From Pseudomonadota bacterium (lineage in GTDB: Bacteria > Pseudomonadota > Alphaproteobacteria > Kiloniellales > JACOMY01), in assembly GCA_029781795.1 (NCBI GenBank), contig JAKOWB010000447.1:1-64000 (forward strand): a stretch of 64,000 nt of DNA. The letters are read 5' to 3'. Positions 39,694 through 48,530 of the stretch are shown in pieces. A program made the position numbers and the translations under genes. The notes beneath the pieces were generated by a model. It was not told the DNA's origin and did no database searches. It saw only the letters and a list, made by a program, of their open reading frames with translations. Within the stretch, counting starts at the first letter, position 1; each line of letters begins with the position of its first letter.

Positions 39694-41022
39694 TCAACTG
39701 CTTCCGCCCAGCCGCGCCAAGGCCCTTCCCCGCCCGATCAGCGGCAGCAGGGCCGCCATCTCCGGCCCCTGCTCGCGCCCGGTGAGCGCCAGGCGCAGCG
39801 GATGGAACAGCGCGCGGCCCTTGTGGCCGGTCACCTGCTTCACCGCCTCGGTCCAGGCCTTCCAGGTCGTGCCGTCCCAGGGCTCGGGCGGCAGCAGGGC
39901 GGCCGCGGCGGCTAGGAAGGCCGCGTCCTCGACGACCGGCGTGGTCTCGCCACGGCAGATCGCGAGCCAGTCCGTGGCCTCCGACAGCCGGGTGAGGTTG
40001 CCGCGGATCGCCAGCCACAGCGCCTCGTCGAGGCCGTCGACGCGGCCGGCGACGGCGGCGAAGGGCAGCTGGTGCAGCAGCCTGGCATTGAGCGGCCAGA
40101 GCTCCTGGGGGTCGAAGCGCGGCGCGGCGCGGCCGAGGTGCGCGAGGTCGAACTCCCGCGCCAGCTGGTCGAGGCTGGTGCGCACCTCGATGGCATCCGA
40201 GCTGCCGAGCTTGGCGAGATAGCTGGCGAGGGTCAGGGCCTCGACGCCCTCTGCGCGCAGGCTTTCCAGGGACAGCGAGCCCAGGCGCTTCGACAGGCCG
40301 GCGCCGGCGGCGTCCACCAGCAGCGGCAGGTGGGCGAAGGCCGGGACGGGACCGCCCAGCGCCTCGAAGAGCTCCACCTGCACCGCGGTGTTGGCGACAT
40401 GGTCCTCGCCGCGGATCACATGGGTGATGCCGAGCTCGATGTCGTCGACGGTGGAGGAGAGCGTGTAGAGCGGGCGCCCGTCCTCGCGCAGCAGCACGGG
40501 GTCGGAGAGGTGGGTGGCGGCGAAGTGCTGCTCACCGCGCACCAGATCCGCCCAGACGACGTCGCGGTCCTCCAGGCGGAAGCGCCAGTGCGGCCGGCGG
40601 CCGGCAGCCTCCAGCGCGCGGCGCTCGTCCGCCGTCAGCCACAGCGCGGCGCGGTCGTAGCGCGGCGGCCGCCCGGCGGCGCGCTGCGCCTTGCGCTTCA
40701 GGCTGAGTTCCTCCGGCGTCTCGTAGCAGGGATAGAGGCGGCCGCCGGCCCTCAGCTTCTCGGCGGCGGCGGTGTAACGGTCCATGCGGTCGCTCTGGCG
40801 CGCGAAGCCGTCCCAGGCGAGGCCAAGCCAGGCGAGGTCGGCTTCGATACCCTCGGCGAAGGCGGTGGTTGAGCGCTCCAGGTCGGTGTCGTCCAGGCGC
40901 AGCAGGAAGCGCCCGCCCAGGTGCTTTGCGAAGAGCCAGTTGACCACGGCGATTCGCCCGTTGCCGACATGCAGCCGGCCGGTCGGGGACGGGGCGAAGC
41001 GGACGTGGGGGGCGGCGCTCAT
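39694..41022 (-). CDS. gltX: Glutamyl-tRNA synthetase
   Basis: Class I synthetase of 442 residues. HIGH-type motif HVGN in [19 protein letters not shown] and KMSKS-type motif LSKRLGS, plus [20 protein letters not shown]. The length is on the short side for GluRS, and alphaproteobacteria often carry two copies; I cannot tell which copy this is. It begins 12 bases after the last of six ATP-grasp genes on the same strand, so it may share their transcript. cysS follows. Confidence 0.94.
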   Translation of the reverse strand: MSAAPHVRFAPSPTGRLHVGNGRIAVVNWLFAKHLGGRFLLRLDDTDLERSTTAFAEGIEADLAWLGLAWDGFARQSDRMDRYTAAAEKLRAGGRLYPCYETPEELSLKRKAQRAAGRPPRYDRAALWLTADERRALEAAGRRPHWRFRLEDRDVVWADLVRGEQHFAATHLSDPVLLREDGRPLYTLSSTVDDIELGITHVIRGEDHVANTAVQVELFEALGGPVPAFAHLPLLVDAAGAGLSKRLGSLSLESLRAEGVEALTLASYLAKLGSSDAIEVRTSLDQLAREFDLAHLGRAAPRFDPQELWPLNARLLHQLPFAAVAGRVDGLDEALWLAIRGNLTRLSEATDWLAICRGETTPVVEDAAFLAAAAALLPPEPWDGTTWKAWTEAVKQVTGHKGRALFHPLRLALTGREQGPEMAALLPLIGRGRALARLGGSS

Positions 41023-41034
41023 GCGGCCGCTGGC

Positions 41035-41904
41035 TTAGGCGCTCCGGGCGTAGAAGTCGAGGCCCTCGGCCAGGTAGCGGCAGAGTCTGGCGCAGCGCTC
41101 GCTGCCGATGTGGTCGCCGTGGTTGGGGGTGCGGTTGGCATCGAACAGCACGGCCTCGCCCTCCTCGACCACGTAGTCGAACTTGCCGAAGTCGATGCCC
41201 AGGCGCTCGCGCTCCGCTGCCACGCTGGCCGGCACCGAGGCGCTCAGCGGCAGGCGGCCGACGATGTTGCGCTGCTTCACGATGGGCTCGCTGGCGAGAT
41301 AGCTCGAGACCAGCCCGCGGTCACCGAAGCAGTACCACTGGTGCAGCACGAAATGCTCGCCCCGACGCTCGACCCGCAGGCGCTCGACGACCAGCCGCGG
41401 CGTGCGCCAGACCCAGCGCGGCACCAGTGCCTTGCTGGGCAGTGCCAGATAGCTGTCGCCCGGCAGGCGGCCGCTCCAGGCCGGCGGCAGGAAGCGGGCC
41501 ACTGCCTCGCGCAGGCGCCACAGCAGGCCGCCCTGGCTCCGCGCCAGCAGCATCTCGGGTCGTCCCGCGTGATTGCGGTCGGTCTTCACCACCACCGGCC
41601 CGTCGTAGTCGTCCTCGGCTGACACCAGGTTCCGCGAGACCTGGCGCTTGGCGATGCTGCGCGGCCGCGTGTTGAGGTGGATCGGGTAGCGCCTCGCCAA
41701 CGCGACGTAGTCGGCCGGCAGTTCCGTCAGGTCGAGATGCAGCACCGCGGCGTCGGCCGGTGGCGGCGACGCCAATCCCTGGTGCAGCGTCACGCCGATG
41801 CCGCGCCGCACCCAGCCCTCCTCGGCGATCAGGCGCAGGTTGGAGTCGCGCGACAGTCCCTGATGACTGTGCGTCAGGATGACCACGGACCCGATACGCG
41901 CCAT
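41035..41904 (-). CDS. ATP-grasp-like protein, short paralogue (3)
   Basis: 289 residues from ATG 41904 (further ATGs at 41928 and 42003 lack support). Family blocks: VVILTHSHQGL at the N-terminus, LHLDLT 55-60, SIAKR 93-97, YDGPVVVKTDR 100-110, VWR, LVVER 161-165, LGIDFGKFDYV 235-245 and LFDANRTP 253-260. No signal peptide or membrane segment, so cytoplasmic. It is the last gene of the six-gene ATP-grasp run and 12 bases before gltX. Ligase role inferred; substrate unknown. Confidence 0.72.
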   Translation of the reverse strand: MARIGSVVILTHSHQGLSRDSNLRLIAEEGWVRRGIGVTLHQGLASPPPADAAVLHLDLTELPADYVALARRYPIHLNTRPRSIAKRQVSRNLVSAEDDYDGPVVVKTDRNHAGRPEMLLARSQGGLLWRLREAVARFLPPAWSGRLPGDSYLALPSKALVPRWVWRTPRLVVERLRVERRGEHFVLHQWYCFGDRGLVSSYLASEPIVKQRNIVGRLPLSASVPASVAAERERLGIDFGKFDYVVEEGEAVLFDANRTPNHGDHIGSERCARLCRYLAEGLDFYARSA

Positions 41905-41980
41905 GCCCGCCCCAATCCCGCGCCGCATCACAAGTCTGAGCAACCTTATATTCAGAGGCGCAGAGGCCGCCAGCCTTCGT

Positions 41981-42847
41981 TCAGTCGGACAGGAATGCCT
42001 CAAGGCCCTGGGACAGCCGGTTGTGGACCGCCATCATGCGTTCCGAGGTCGGCGGATCGCCGGCCAGGTGCGGCGTCCTGTTGGCATCGAGCAGCCAGGC
42101 GCGGCCGCCTTCCACCACATAGTCGAACTTGCCGTAGTCGAAGCCCAGCGCGCGGCGGCGCTCGCGCAGCTCGTCCGGCACCTCGCCGTGCAGGGGGATC
42201 CGGCGGGTGACGCTTGCCATGTTCACGAAGGGCACCGGCGCCAGCATGGTGGAGACCACCTCGGCCGTGCCGAGGAAATACCACTGGTTCAGCGCGAAGA
42301 GGCCTTCGCGCCGCTCCTCGTAGAGCCGCTGCACCACCAGCCCCGGCTGGTGCCAGACCCAGCGCGGTACTGCGCGGGCGTGGCGGAAGACCTGGTAGTT
42401 CCCGCCCGGCAGGCCGCCGGTCCAGCGGCCAGGCAAGCGCTCGGCAGCGGCCGCGAGTACCCGCCAGAGCCGGCCTCGTTCTGCGCGCCGCAGCGCCCGT
42501 TCTGCCTTGCCGCCGTGGTTCCGGTCGGTCTTCACCACCACCGGCCCATCGTAGCCATCGCCCGGGCGCAGCAGCCCATCGGCTACCCGTCGTTTGGAGA
42601 TGTCGGCGACGCGGCCGTTGAGGGTCCGCGGATACCGTTGCCCGAGATCGAGATAAGCCGCCGGCACGACCGTGAGGTCGACATGCAGAATGCCGGCGCG
42701 GGCCGGCGGTGCCGTGGCCGTGCCCTGGTGGACCAGCACCTTCAGGCCAGCCGGCCGCCAGCAGTAGTCGGCCATCGCAGCCAGTGAATAGCCCGGATCG
42801 AGCCCTTGTCGCTGGTGCGTCAGGATGACGAGATCGGCGTCGGCCAT
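41981..42847 (-). CDS. ATP-grasp-like protein, short paralogue (4)
   Basis: 288 residues. Motifs: ILTHQRQGL 8-16, LHVDLT 54-59, DISKRRV 82-88, YDGPVVVKTDRN 99-110, VPRWVW 150-155, VVQRL 161-165 (Gln in place of the usual Glu of the hinge), WYFLG 179-183, LGFDYGKFDYVV 234-245 and LLDANRTP 252-259. Starts 9 bases after the stop of paralogue 5 and is followed by paralogue 3 after 76 bases. Best block-by-block model of the family. Confidence 0.73.
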   Translation of the reverse strand: MADADLVILTHQRQGLDPGYSLAAMADYCWRPAGLKVLVHQGTATAPPARAGILHVDLTVVPAAYLDLGQRYPRTLNGRVADISKRRVADGLLRPGDGYDGPVVVKTDRNHGGKAERALRRAERGRLWRVLAAAAERLPGRWTGGLPGGNYQVFRHARAVPRWVWHQPGLVVQRLYEERREGLFALNQWYFLGTAEVVSTMLAPVPFVNMASVTRRIPLHGEVPDELRERRRALGFDYGKFDYVVEGGRAWLLDANRTPHLAGDPPTSERMMAVHNRLSQGLEAFLSD

Positions 42848-42856
42848 GACCTCGAC

Positions 42857-43690
42857 CTAGAGACCGGCCGACAGGCAGCGAAAGACCTGGGTCTGCCGTT
42901 CGGTCAGCGGTCCCGTCGTGCCCCGGTGCGGCGTCGTGTTGGCATCGAGCAGCCAGCCCCGTCCATCCTGCACGACGAAGTCGAACTTGCCGAAATCGAA
43001 TCCCAGCTCGGCGCGCTTGCGCCGGATTTCGTCCGGCACCTCGTTGTGCAGCGGCAGCAGTCCGGTGCGGTTCGACCACTTCAGCAGCGGTTCGCTGCCA
43101 CGTAGCGACGAGACGATGCTGGCCGAGCCGAGGAACATCCACTGGTGGACCACATACTCGCCGCCGCGCCGCTCGGTGAAAAGTCGCTGCACGACCAAGT
43201 GGGGCGAGCGCCAGACCCAGGGCGGCACCAATGCCGGCCGATCATAGATGCAATAGTTGCCGCCCGGCGGATCGCCCCGCCAGCGCGGCGGCAGGCGGTC
43301 GAGGAGAGCCGGCCACCAGCGCCCCTCGGCCCGGTGCAGCGCACGCTCGCGCATGCCGCTGTGATTCAGATCGGTCTTCACCACCACCGGGCCGTCGTAG
43401 CCATCGCCGGGGCGCACCAGGCCGTCGGCGATGCGCCGCTTGCTGATGTCGAAGACGCCGCCGTTCATGGTGCGCGGATAGCTGGCCGGCAGGCCGCGAT
43501 AGTCGTCGGGCACGCGCGTCAGGTCGACGTGCAGGAAGGCGATATCGGCCGGCGGCGGCCTCTTCGGGCCGGCATGAACCAGAATGCTGTGCCCAGCCGG
43601 CTGCCAGAAGGCGCTGGCGATTCCGGCCAGGAAGTAGTCCTCGTTAAGGCCCTGCCGGGCGTGCGTGAGGATGGCGATACGCTTGGCCAA
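42857..43690 (-). CDS. ATP-grasp-like protein, short paralogue (5)
   Basis: 277 residues from a TTG at 43690, 8 bases after the stop of paralogue 6, preceded by a weak GAGG. An ATG at 43786 would overlap that gene by 88 bases and is unlikely. Motifs: IAILTHARQGL 5-15, LHVDLTRVPDDY, DISKRRI 81-87, YDGPVVVKTD 98-107, LVVQRL, FDFGKFDFV 231-239. The metal motif reads LLDANTTP 247-254, with Thr where most paralogues have Arg. The C-terminus is shorter by about 10 residues. Confidence 0.7.
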   Translation of the reverse strand: MAKRIAILTHARQGLNEDYFLAGIASAFWQPAGHSILVHAGPKRPPPADIAFLHVDLTRVPDDYRGLPASYPRTMNGGVFDISKRRIADGLVRPGDGYDGPVVVKTDLNHSGMRERALHRAEGRWWPALLDRLPPRWRGDPPGGNYCIYDRPALVPPWVWRSPHLVVQRLFTERRGGEYVVHQWMFLGSASIVSSLRGSEPLLKWSNRTGLLPLHNEVPDEIRRKRAELGFDFGKFDFVVQDGRGWLLDANTTPHRGTTGPLTERQTQVFRCLSAGL

Positions 43691-43698
43691 GGGCTGCC

Positions 43699-44562
43699 TC
43701 AGCCGCTGACGAGGAGGCCGTCCAGACCGGCGGCCAGGCGGCGGCAGATCTCGCGCCCGCGATCGCTGAATCCGGAGGGGCCGCAATGCGGCGTGCGGTT
43801 GGCGTCGAGCAGATGGGGTTCACCGCCGACCATGACATAGTCGAACTTGCCGAAATCGAATCCCAGTTCCTGGCGTCGGCGACGCAGCGGCTCGGGCACG
43901 CGGTCGTGGAGCGGCAGGCGCTGGACCGTGGTTGCCGCCTTGACCTGCGGGGTGGTGGCCAGCGAGGTCGCAACGCAATCGACTTCGCCGAGGAAGAACC
44001 ACATGTTGATCGCAAAGTGTGGACCCTGGCGCTCGACCAGGAAGCGCTCCACCACCAGTTCGCGGCGGCGCCATACCCAGCCGGGCACCGCCCGCGGTGA
44101 CGGCAACACGAAGTAGCGCCCGCTGCGCAGGCGACCCGTCCAGGCTGCCGGCAGGCACTCGGCGAGGCGGTCCCAGAGGCGCTTCAGCCGACCGGCCTGC
44201 GAGAGGCCGACGAGGCGCTCGGGCATGCCGCCGAAATTGCGGTCGCTCTTCACGATCACCGGACCCTCATAGGCGTCGCCCGGCACCACGAGCTGGCGAC
44301 TGACCGTTCGCTTGGCGATGTCCACGGCACCGGAATTGATGCAGCGTGCGTAGCGCCGGGCCAGCGTCAGATAGGATTCAGGCACCCGCGTCAGGTCGAC
44401 GTGCAGCACCCCAAGGTCGGCCGGCGGTGGCGCCGCCAGGCCGCGATGCACCAGCAGCCGGCCGCCGCCGGCAACCCAGTGCCGCGCCGCCTCGGCGAAG
44501 AAATGCCCGCTCGAGAGTCCCTGTGCCGCGTGTGCCAGCACGGTGATCGTCGTGCCGGTCAT
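43699..44562 (-). CDS. ATP-grasp-like protein, short paralogue (6)
   Basis: 287 residues. Motifs: ITVLAHAAQGL 6-16, LHVDLTRVPESY, DIAKRTV 81-87, YEGPVIVKSDRN 98-109, VWRRRELVVERF, WFFLG 188-192, GFDFGKFDYV 234-243, LLDANRTP 251-258. Its ATG overlaps the stop of paralogue 7 (ATGA), indicating translational coupling within the minus-strand run. Same inferred role. Confidence 0.72.
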   Translation of the reverse strand: MTGTTITVLAHAAQGLSSGHFFAEAARHWVAGGGRLLVHRGLAAPPPADLGVLHVDLTRVPESYLTLARRYARCINSGAVDIAKRTVSRQLVVPGDAYEGPVIVKSDRNFGGMPERLVGLSQAGRLKRLWDRLAECLPAAWTGRLRSGRYFVLPSPRAVPGWVWRRRELVVERFLVERQGPHFAINMWFFLGEVDCVATSLATTPQVKAATTVQRLPLHDRVPEPLRRRRQELGFDFGKFDYVMVGGEPHLLDANRTPHCGPSGFSDRGREICRRLAAGLDGLLVSG

Positions 44563-45452
44563 GCGTAGCTGTCCAGACCGGCCGCCAGCACCCGGCCGAT
44601 CCGGTCGGTGGTCTCGCTCCAGGGCGGCGGGCCCAGGTAGGGTGTGCGATTGACGTCCAGCAGATGCGCCTCGCCATCGGCCATGACGAAATCCATCTTG
44701 CCATAGTCGATACCCAGTTCCATGCGTCGGCGGCGAATGCCATCCGGTACCTGATCCTCGCCCAGCGTCATGTGGGTCGTGTTGTCGTAGCGGATGCAGG
44801 GCGATGGCCCGCGATAGGTCAGCACCACGCCCTGCCGGCCCAGGCAGAACCACTGCCGGACGCCGTTCAGCATGCGGCCGCCGACCCGAGTCCGGTCCAG
44901 CAGCAGGCGCTCCACGACCAACGCCGGATTGCGCCAGACACTGGCCGGCACATGGCTGCGCCTTGCATAGACTCGATAGCGCGGCCCGGTGCCGGTCAGC
45001 AGGCGCCGGCGCCAAGCACACCAGGTGCGCGCAATCGCCCCGCGCCCGCTCTGGGCGATGCGGAACTCCGGCAGCCCCCCGGCATTGCGATCCGTCTTGA
45101 CGATGACGGGACCGTCATAGCTGTCGTCGCGGCCCACCAGATTGCGGCTGACCTGGCGCTTGCCGAGGTCGGCAGGCGCTGCGTTCAGCGCGCGCGGATA
45201 GCGTTGTGCCAAGGCCCGGTACTCGTCCGGATAGTGCGTCAGGTCCAAGTGCAGCAGGGCTGCCTCGGCCGGCGGAGGTTCGCCCAGTCCCTGATGCAGC
45301 AGGACGCGCCGGCCCTGGCTGCGCAGCACATCGATGACGTAGTGGATGTAGTAATAGGTAGGCGGCCCCTGCAGCCGATGGGTCAGCACAACGAGGCTGC
45401 CGATCGGCAGTCTCGCCGCGCGCGTGGTCGGCAGGTCGGCCAGCTGCTCCAT
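44559..45452 (-). CDS. ATP-grasp-like protein, short paralogue (7)
   Basis: 297 residues, the longest of the short family. Motifs: LVVLTHRLQGP 20-30, LHLDLT 67-72, LGKRQVSRNLV 96-106 (Leu-Gly-Lys where others have Ile-Ser-Lys), YDGPVIVKTDRN 112-123, LVVERL 168-173, GIDYGKMDFV 247-256, LLDVNRTP 264-271. An unusually strong ribosome site AAGGAGG lies 5 bases before its ATG. Followed by overlapping paralogue 6; gene 8 lies 26 bases upstream. Confidence 0.72.
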   Translation of the reverse strand: MEQLADLPTTRAARLPIGSLVVLTHRLQGPPTYYYIHYVIDVLRSQGRRVLLHQGLGEPPPAEAALLHLDLTHYPDEYRALAQRYPRALNAAPADLGKRQVSRNLVGRDDSYDGPVIVKTDRNAGGLPEFRIAQSGRGAIARTWCAWRRRLLTGTGPRYRVYARRSHVPASVWRNPALVVERLLLDRTRVGGRMLNGVRQWFCLGRQGVVLTYRGPSPCIRYDNTTHMTLGEDQVPDGIRRRRMELGIDYGKMDFVMADGEAHLLDVNRTPYLGPPPWSETTDRIGRVLAAGLDSYA

Positions 45453-45457
45453 CCGCC

Positions 45458-45464
45458 CCTCCTT
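45458..45464 (-). promoter_or_regulatory. Strong ribosome binding site of ATP-grasp paralogue 7
   Basis: AAGGAGG on the minus strand, 5 bases from the ATG at 45452. It is the clearest site in the six-gene run and suggests translation restarts here after gene 8. Confidence 0.55.
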
Positions 45465-45478
45465 GCCTATAGGATTAG

Positions 45479-46504
45479 TCAGAGTGCGACGGCGGGTCCA
45501 GCAATCCCGACCGCCTGTCGCAGGCGCCGCCAGGCGCCACGCAGAACGAGGCCGCGGTAGAGGCGCGCATAGTGCCGTCGCAGGGGTCGCAGCAGCCGCT
45601 CGTGCCGGGCGTCGATGTCCTTCTGGACGGCCGCGACATCGGCCCCCGGCAGGGCCAGCAGGGCCTCGATCCAGGGCCGCCCGTACCTGCCCTGGTCATA
45701 GCTGTCGAAGCGGGTCGGCGGATTGCTGAGAACGGCCGGGTTGGTGTTGATCTCGAAGACCTGGATACGGCCATCGACCAGCGTGTAGTCGATGCGGCCA
45801 TAGCCGATGCCTGCGTCCTCGAAATGCCGCATCAGTTCCGCCGCGTGCGGATTGCCGGTGACGTAGTCGAAGAACTCCTGCCGGTGTTGCGTCAGCAGGG
45901 TCGAGCCGTGCTTGATGAACCACTGCCTCTCCAGATAGAGGTGCTGCGGAAAGATGCGCGGGCCGATGCGATAGGCGCCGTACTTGCGATAGAAGCCGTC
46001 GGCGCCGGGCTTCACGCCGAATTCCACGATCATCGGCCGCCCAAGCCTGCGTATCTCCGGCGCGGCCAGCGCCGCCTCGAGCGCGGCGCGATCCGGCAGC
46101 AGGCTCGGGGCCGTGTAGGACGCCCCCACCTCGTCACGTACGAAGACCGGGTAGCGCAGCCCATCCAGAGGCTCGTCAGGTCGGCGCACGTCGAAGCCGT
46201 TGCGTCCTTCGGCGTGAAGCCGTCGCAGCAGGCCGAAGCGCTGCTCACTGCGCCGCGGGTCGTTCAACTGGAGCAGGTCGTCGCGCAGCGCCAGCCTGGA
46301 GCGCAGTTCGCCGGCGGCGGCCCGTTCCTGATCGCTCAAGCGGTCGAAGTCGGTCCAGATCACCACCCCGGGCGCGGCGTCACGGAGCGTCGTTTCCTTT
46401 CCATAAGGCACCAGCCGAAAGCGCCGCCGCAGCGCCTCGCCGTAGTAGAGCAGCATTACGGCCACGGTGTAGGCGTGGCCGGGGTGACAGACGTAGTAGA
46501 TCAT
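45479..46504 (-). CDS. ATP-grasp-like protein, distinct type (8)
   Basis: 341 residues and not of the short family. N-terminal Rossmann-like start MIYYVCHPGHAYTVAVML, NDPRRS 81-86, an RYPVFVRDEVG segment near 117-127, FYRKYGAYRIGPRIFPQHLY 171-190, then YGRIDYTLVDG 235-245 and VFEINTNP 249-256; E-x-N-x-N-P is a classic ATP-grasp metal site. First gene of the six-gene minus-strand run and divergent from GNAT 1 across 76 bases. Subfamily unknown; carboxylate-amine ligase chemistry inferred. Confidence 0.65.
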   Translation of the reverse strand: MIYYVCHPGHAYTVAVMLLYYGEALRRRFRLVPYGKETTLRDAAPGVVIWTDFDRLSDQERAAAGELRSRLALRDDLLQLNDPRRSEQRFGLLRRLHAEGRNGFDVRRPDEPLDGLRYPVFVRDEVGASYTAPSLLPDRAALEAALAAPEIRRLGRPMIVEFGVKPGADGFYRKYGAYRIGPRIFPQHLYLERQWFIKHGSTLLTQHRQEFFDYVTGNPHAAELMRHFEDAGIGYGRIDYTLVDGRIQVFEINTNPAVLSNPPTRFDSYDQGRYGRPWIEALLALPGADVAAVQKDIDARHERLLRPLRRHYARLYRGLVLRGAWRRLRQAVGIAGPAVAL

Positions 46505-46580
46505 TGTGGGCGCAGCAAAATCCCCGGGACCGCATTGGGCAGTAGACAACCTGCCGTGCCTTGCGGCAACACAGAGCAAT

Positions 46581-47294
46581 ATGCAGGCAACGAAACCAAC
46601 AAGAGTCGCGGCGGTACCAGACAGCGAAGCCGTGGCGGTGCGCCTCCTGCGGCCCGGCGAGGTGTCCGCGCTGGCAGCGCTGGAACGGGCTGCCTGGCCG
46701 GGTCCCTTGCAGGCTTCGGAAGAGCGTATCGCGATGCGCCTGGCGCTTGGCCATTGCATCTTCGTGGCCGCCGGGCCGGACTGTCTCGTCGCCTCCCTCT
46801 GTTTCGTGCCGACCCACGCGGAACCCTTCGACCGGGATCGCTTCCCGCGCGACTTCGAGGCCTTCTCGACACTGCCGCGCAGCGCGCCCGTGCGTTCCTG
46901 CTATGTCTACAACCTCTGCGTCCATCCGGCCTGGCGCGGCGCGCCGGTCGTGCGGCCCTTGATGCGGGCCGGGGTCGAGCACGGCCGCGGACTGGGGGCG
47001 CGCTGGCTGGTGGCCGACGGCCGCTGCCCCTCCTATGCCGGCGCCGTAGACGAGGGGCCAGACAAGGTGCGCGCGGATCCGGCTTTCCGCGCCGCGATCG
47101 ATGCCTGGGCGGCGACCGGGCAGCAGCCACCGGACGAGGAACTGCTGCGCGATCCGCTCTTGCGCTTCTATCGCCGCATGGTCGAATGCCAGTTCCTGCA
47201 TCTGATGCCTGACTTCCTGCCGGAAGACCGCGGCTCCGGCGGCTATCGGGTCATCTTTGCCAGCGACCTGGATTCGCCGACCCTGCTGGCATGA
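46581..47294 (+). CDS. GNAT-like acyltransferase (1)
   Basis: 237 residues resembling GNAT N-acyltransferases: VRLLRPGEVSALAALERAAW at the N-terminus, a central strand CYVYNLCVHPAWRGAPVVRPLM in the place of the acyl-CoA pyrophosphate loop, and RWLVADGRCPSYAG. The usual QxxGxG/A is reduced to R-G-A-P. Clearly homologous to the second GNAT 1.9 kb away (shared APVRS, YNL, RWLV, SYAG, RDPLLRFY). Its stop overlaps the P450 ATG. Likely acylates an amine in the product of the ATP-grasp locus, but this is inference. Confidence 0.7.
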   Translation: MQATKPTRVAAVPDSEAVAVRLLRPGEVSALAALERAAWPGPLQASEERIAMRLALGHCIFVAAGPDCLVASLCFVPTHAEPFDRDRFPRDFEAFSTLPRSAPVRSCYVYNLCVHPAWRGAPVVRPLMRAGVEHGRGLGARWLVADGRCPSYAGAVDEGPDKVRADPAFRAAIDAWAATGQQPPDEELLRDPLLRFYRRMVECQFLHLMPDFLPEDRGSGGYRVIFASDLDSPTLLA

Positions 47295-48493
47295 CGCCCT
47301 TCGACCCCTTCGCCATCGTCGAGGACCCCTTCCCCGCCTTCGCCGCGGCGCGCGCGGCTGGCGGCGTGCTGCAGGGTCTGCCCAGCTATCCCGACATTCC
47401 CTCGGCGCTCTATCTCTTCCGCCACAGCACGGTGGTCGCCGCGCTGCGCCACCCGCAGCTGATGCAGGCGCCGCCCGGCGCCTATCAGGCGGTGCGCCAG
47501 TCGATGGTGACGCAGCGCGTGCTGGCGCTGCTGACGCAGTCGCTGTTGCTGGCCGATCCGCCGCGCCACGCGCCGATCCGACGCCTGCTGGCGCCGCCGG
47601 TCTCGCCCGGCCGTGCGCGGACCCTGCTTGCCGGGCAGCGCGAGGAGGCCTTGGCGCTGGCGAAACGCCTGGCCGCGCAGAGGCGCTTCGATGCCGTCAC
47701 CGATCTTGCGGCCCCGCTGGCCGTCGACCTGCTGGGCCGCCTGCTCGGCCTGGAACTGCCGCCAACGCGCGAGCTGAAGGCGCTGACCGCCGCCATGGTC
47801 GGCGCCATCGACATCCGCAGGGGCGCCATCCCGGAGAGCATGAACGAGGCCTGCCGCACGCTGGAGGCGCACTACGAGCGCGCGCTGGCGAAGGGCGCGG
47901 AGCCCGGCGGCATGGCCGCGCTGATGCTGGCCGAGGTCGAGGCCGGGCGCTGGCCGCGCGAAGAGCTGATGGCCAATCTCGTGCTCATGTCGCTGGCCGG
48001 CCAGGAAACCGTGGTCGACGCTTTCGGCAACGTGCTGCGCCTGCTCGACGCGGCGCCCGGGCAGCGGGCGCTGCTGGAGCGGGACGGAGTCGACTGGGCG
48101 GCGGCGGCGGACGAGCTGCTGCGCCTCGGCACCTCCGTGCTCTACGCCGGGACACGCATCGCCGCCGCCGACCTGGAGATCGAGGGCATCGCCATACCGG
48201 CCGGCAGTGCGGTCGCCTCGGTGATCTCCAGCGCCGTCCGCGACTCCGCGGCTTGCCCCTGGGGTGACGCCCTGCGCCTGGACCAGCCGGCCGTGGCCGT
48301 CCCTACCTTCGGCAGCGGACCGCACGTCTGCCTGGGCCAGCACCTGGCGCGGGTCGAGATGGCGACGCTGCTGGAAGCGCTGTTCACCGCCGCGCCCGGC
48401 TGGCGCCTCGACCGCGCCGCGCTGCGGCCGCGCCCGGCCGTCGCCTTTCGCGGCCTGCTGTCGGCGCCGGTGGACCTGCCGCGCGCGGCGTAG
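47291..48493 (+). CDS. Cytochrome P450
   Basis: Bacterial soluble P450, 400 residues. I-helix AGQET 236-240, K-helix ExxR at 275-278 (ELLR), and heme loop FGSGPHVCLG 340-349 with the thiolate C347. The stretch between them (RDSAACPWGDALRLDQP) is a reduced form of the usual RDPxxFPDPxxF. No membrane anchor. Electrons would come from a ferredoxin not coded here. Translationally coupled to GNAT 1 (ATGA). A tailoring oxygenase for a small molecule is the natural reading. Confidence 0.93.
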   Translation: MTPFDPFAIVEDPFPAFAAARAAGGVLQGLPSYPDIPSALYLFRHSTVVAALRHPQLMQAPPGAYQAVRQSMVTQRVLALLTQSLLLADPPRHAPIRRLLAPPVSPGRARTLLAGQREEALALAKRLAAQRRFDAVTDLAAPLAVDLLGRLLGLELPPTRELKALTAAMVGAIDIRRGAIPESMNEACRTLEAHYERALAKGAEPGGMAALMLAEVEAGRWPREELMANLVLMSLAGQETVVDAFGNVLRLLDAAPGQRALLERDGVDWAAAADELLRLGTSVLYAGTRIAAADLEIEGIAIPAGSAVASVISSAVRDSAACPWGDALRLDQPAVAVPTFGSGPHVCLGQHLARVEMATLLEALFTAAPGWRLDRAALRPRPAVAFRGLLSAPVDLPRAA

Positions 48494-48530
48494 CTGTCCC
48501 TCGCCTGTCATTCCAGAGTATGCTGCGACC

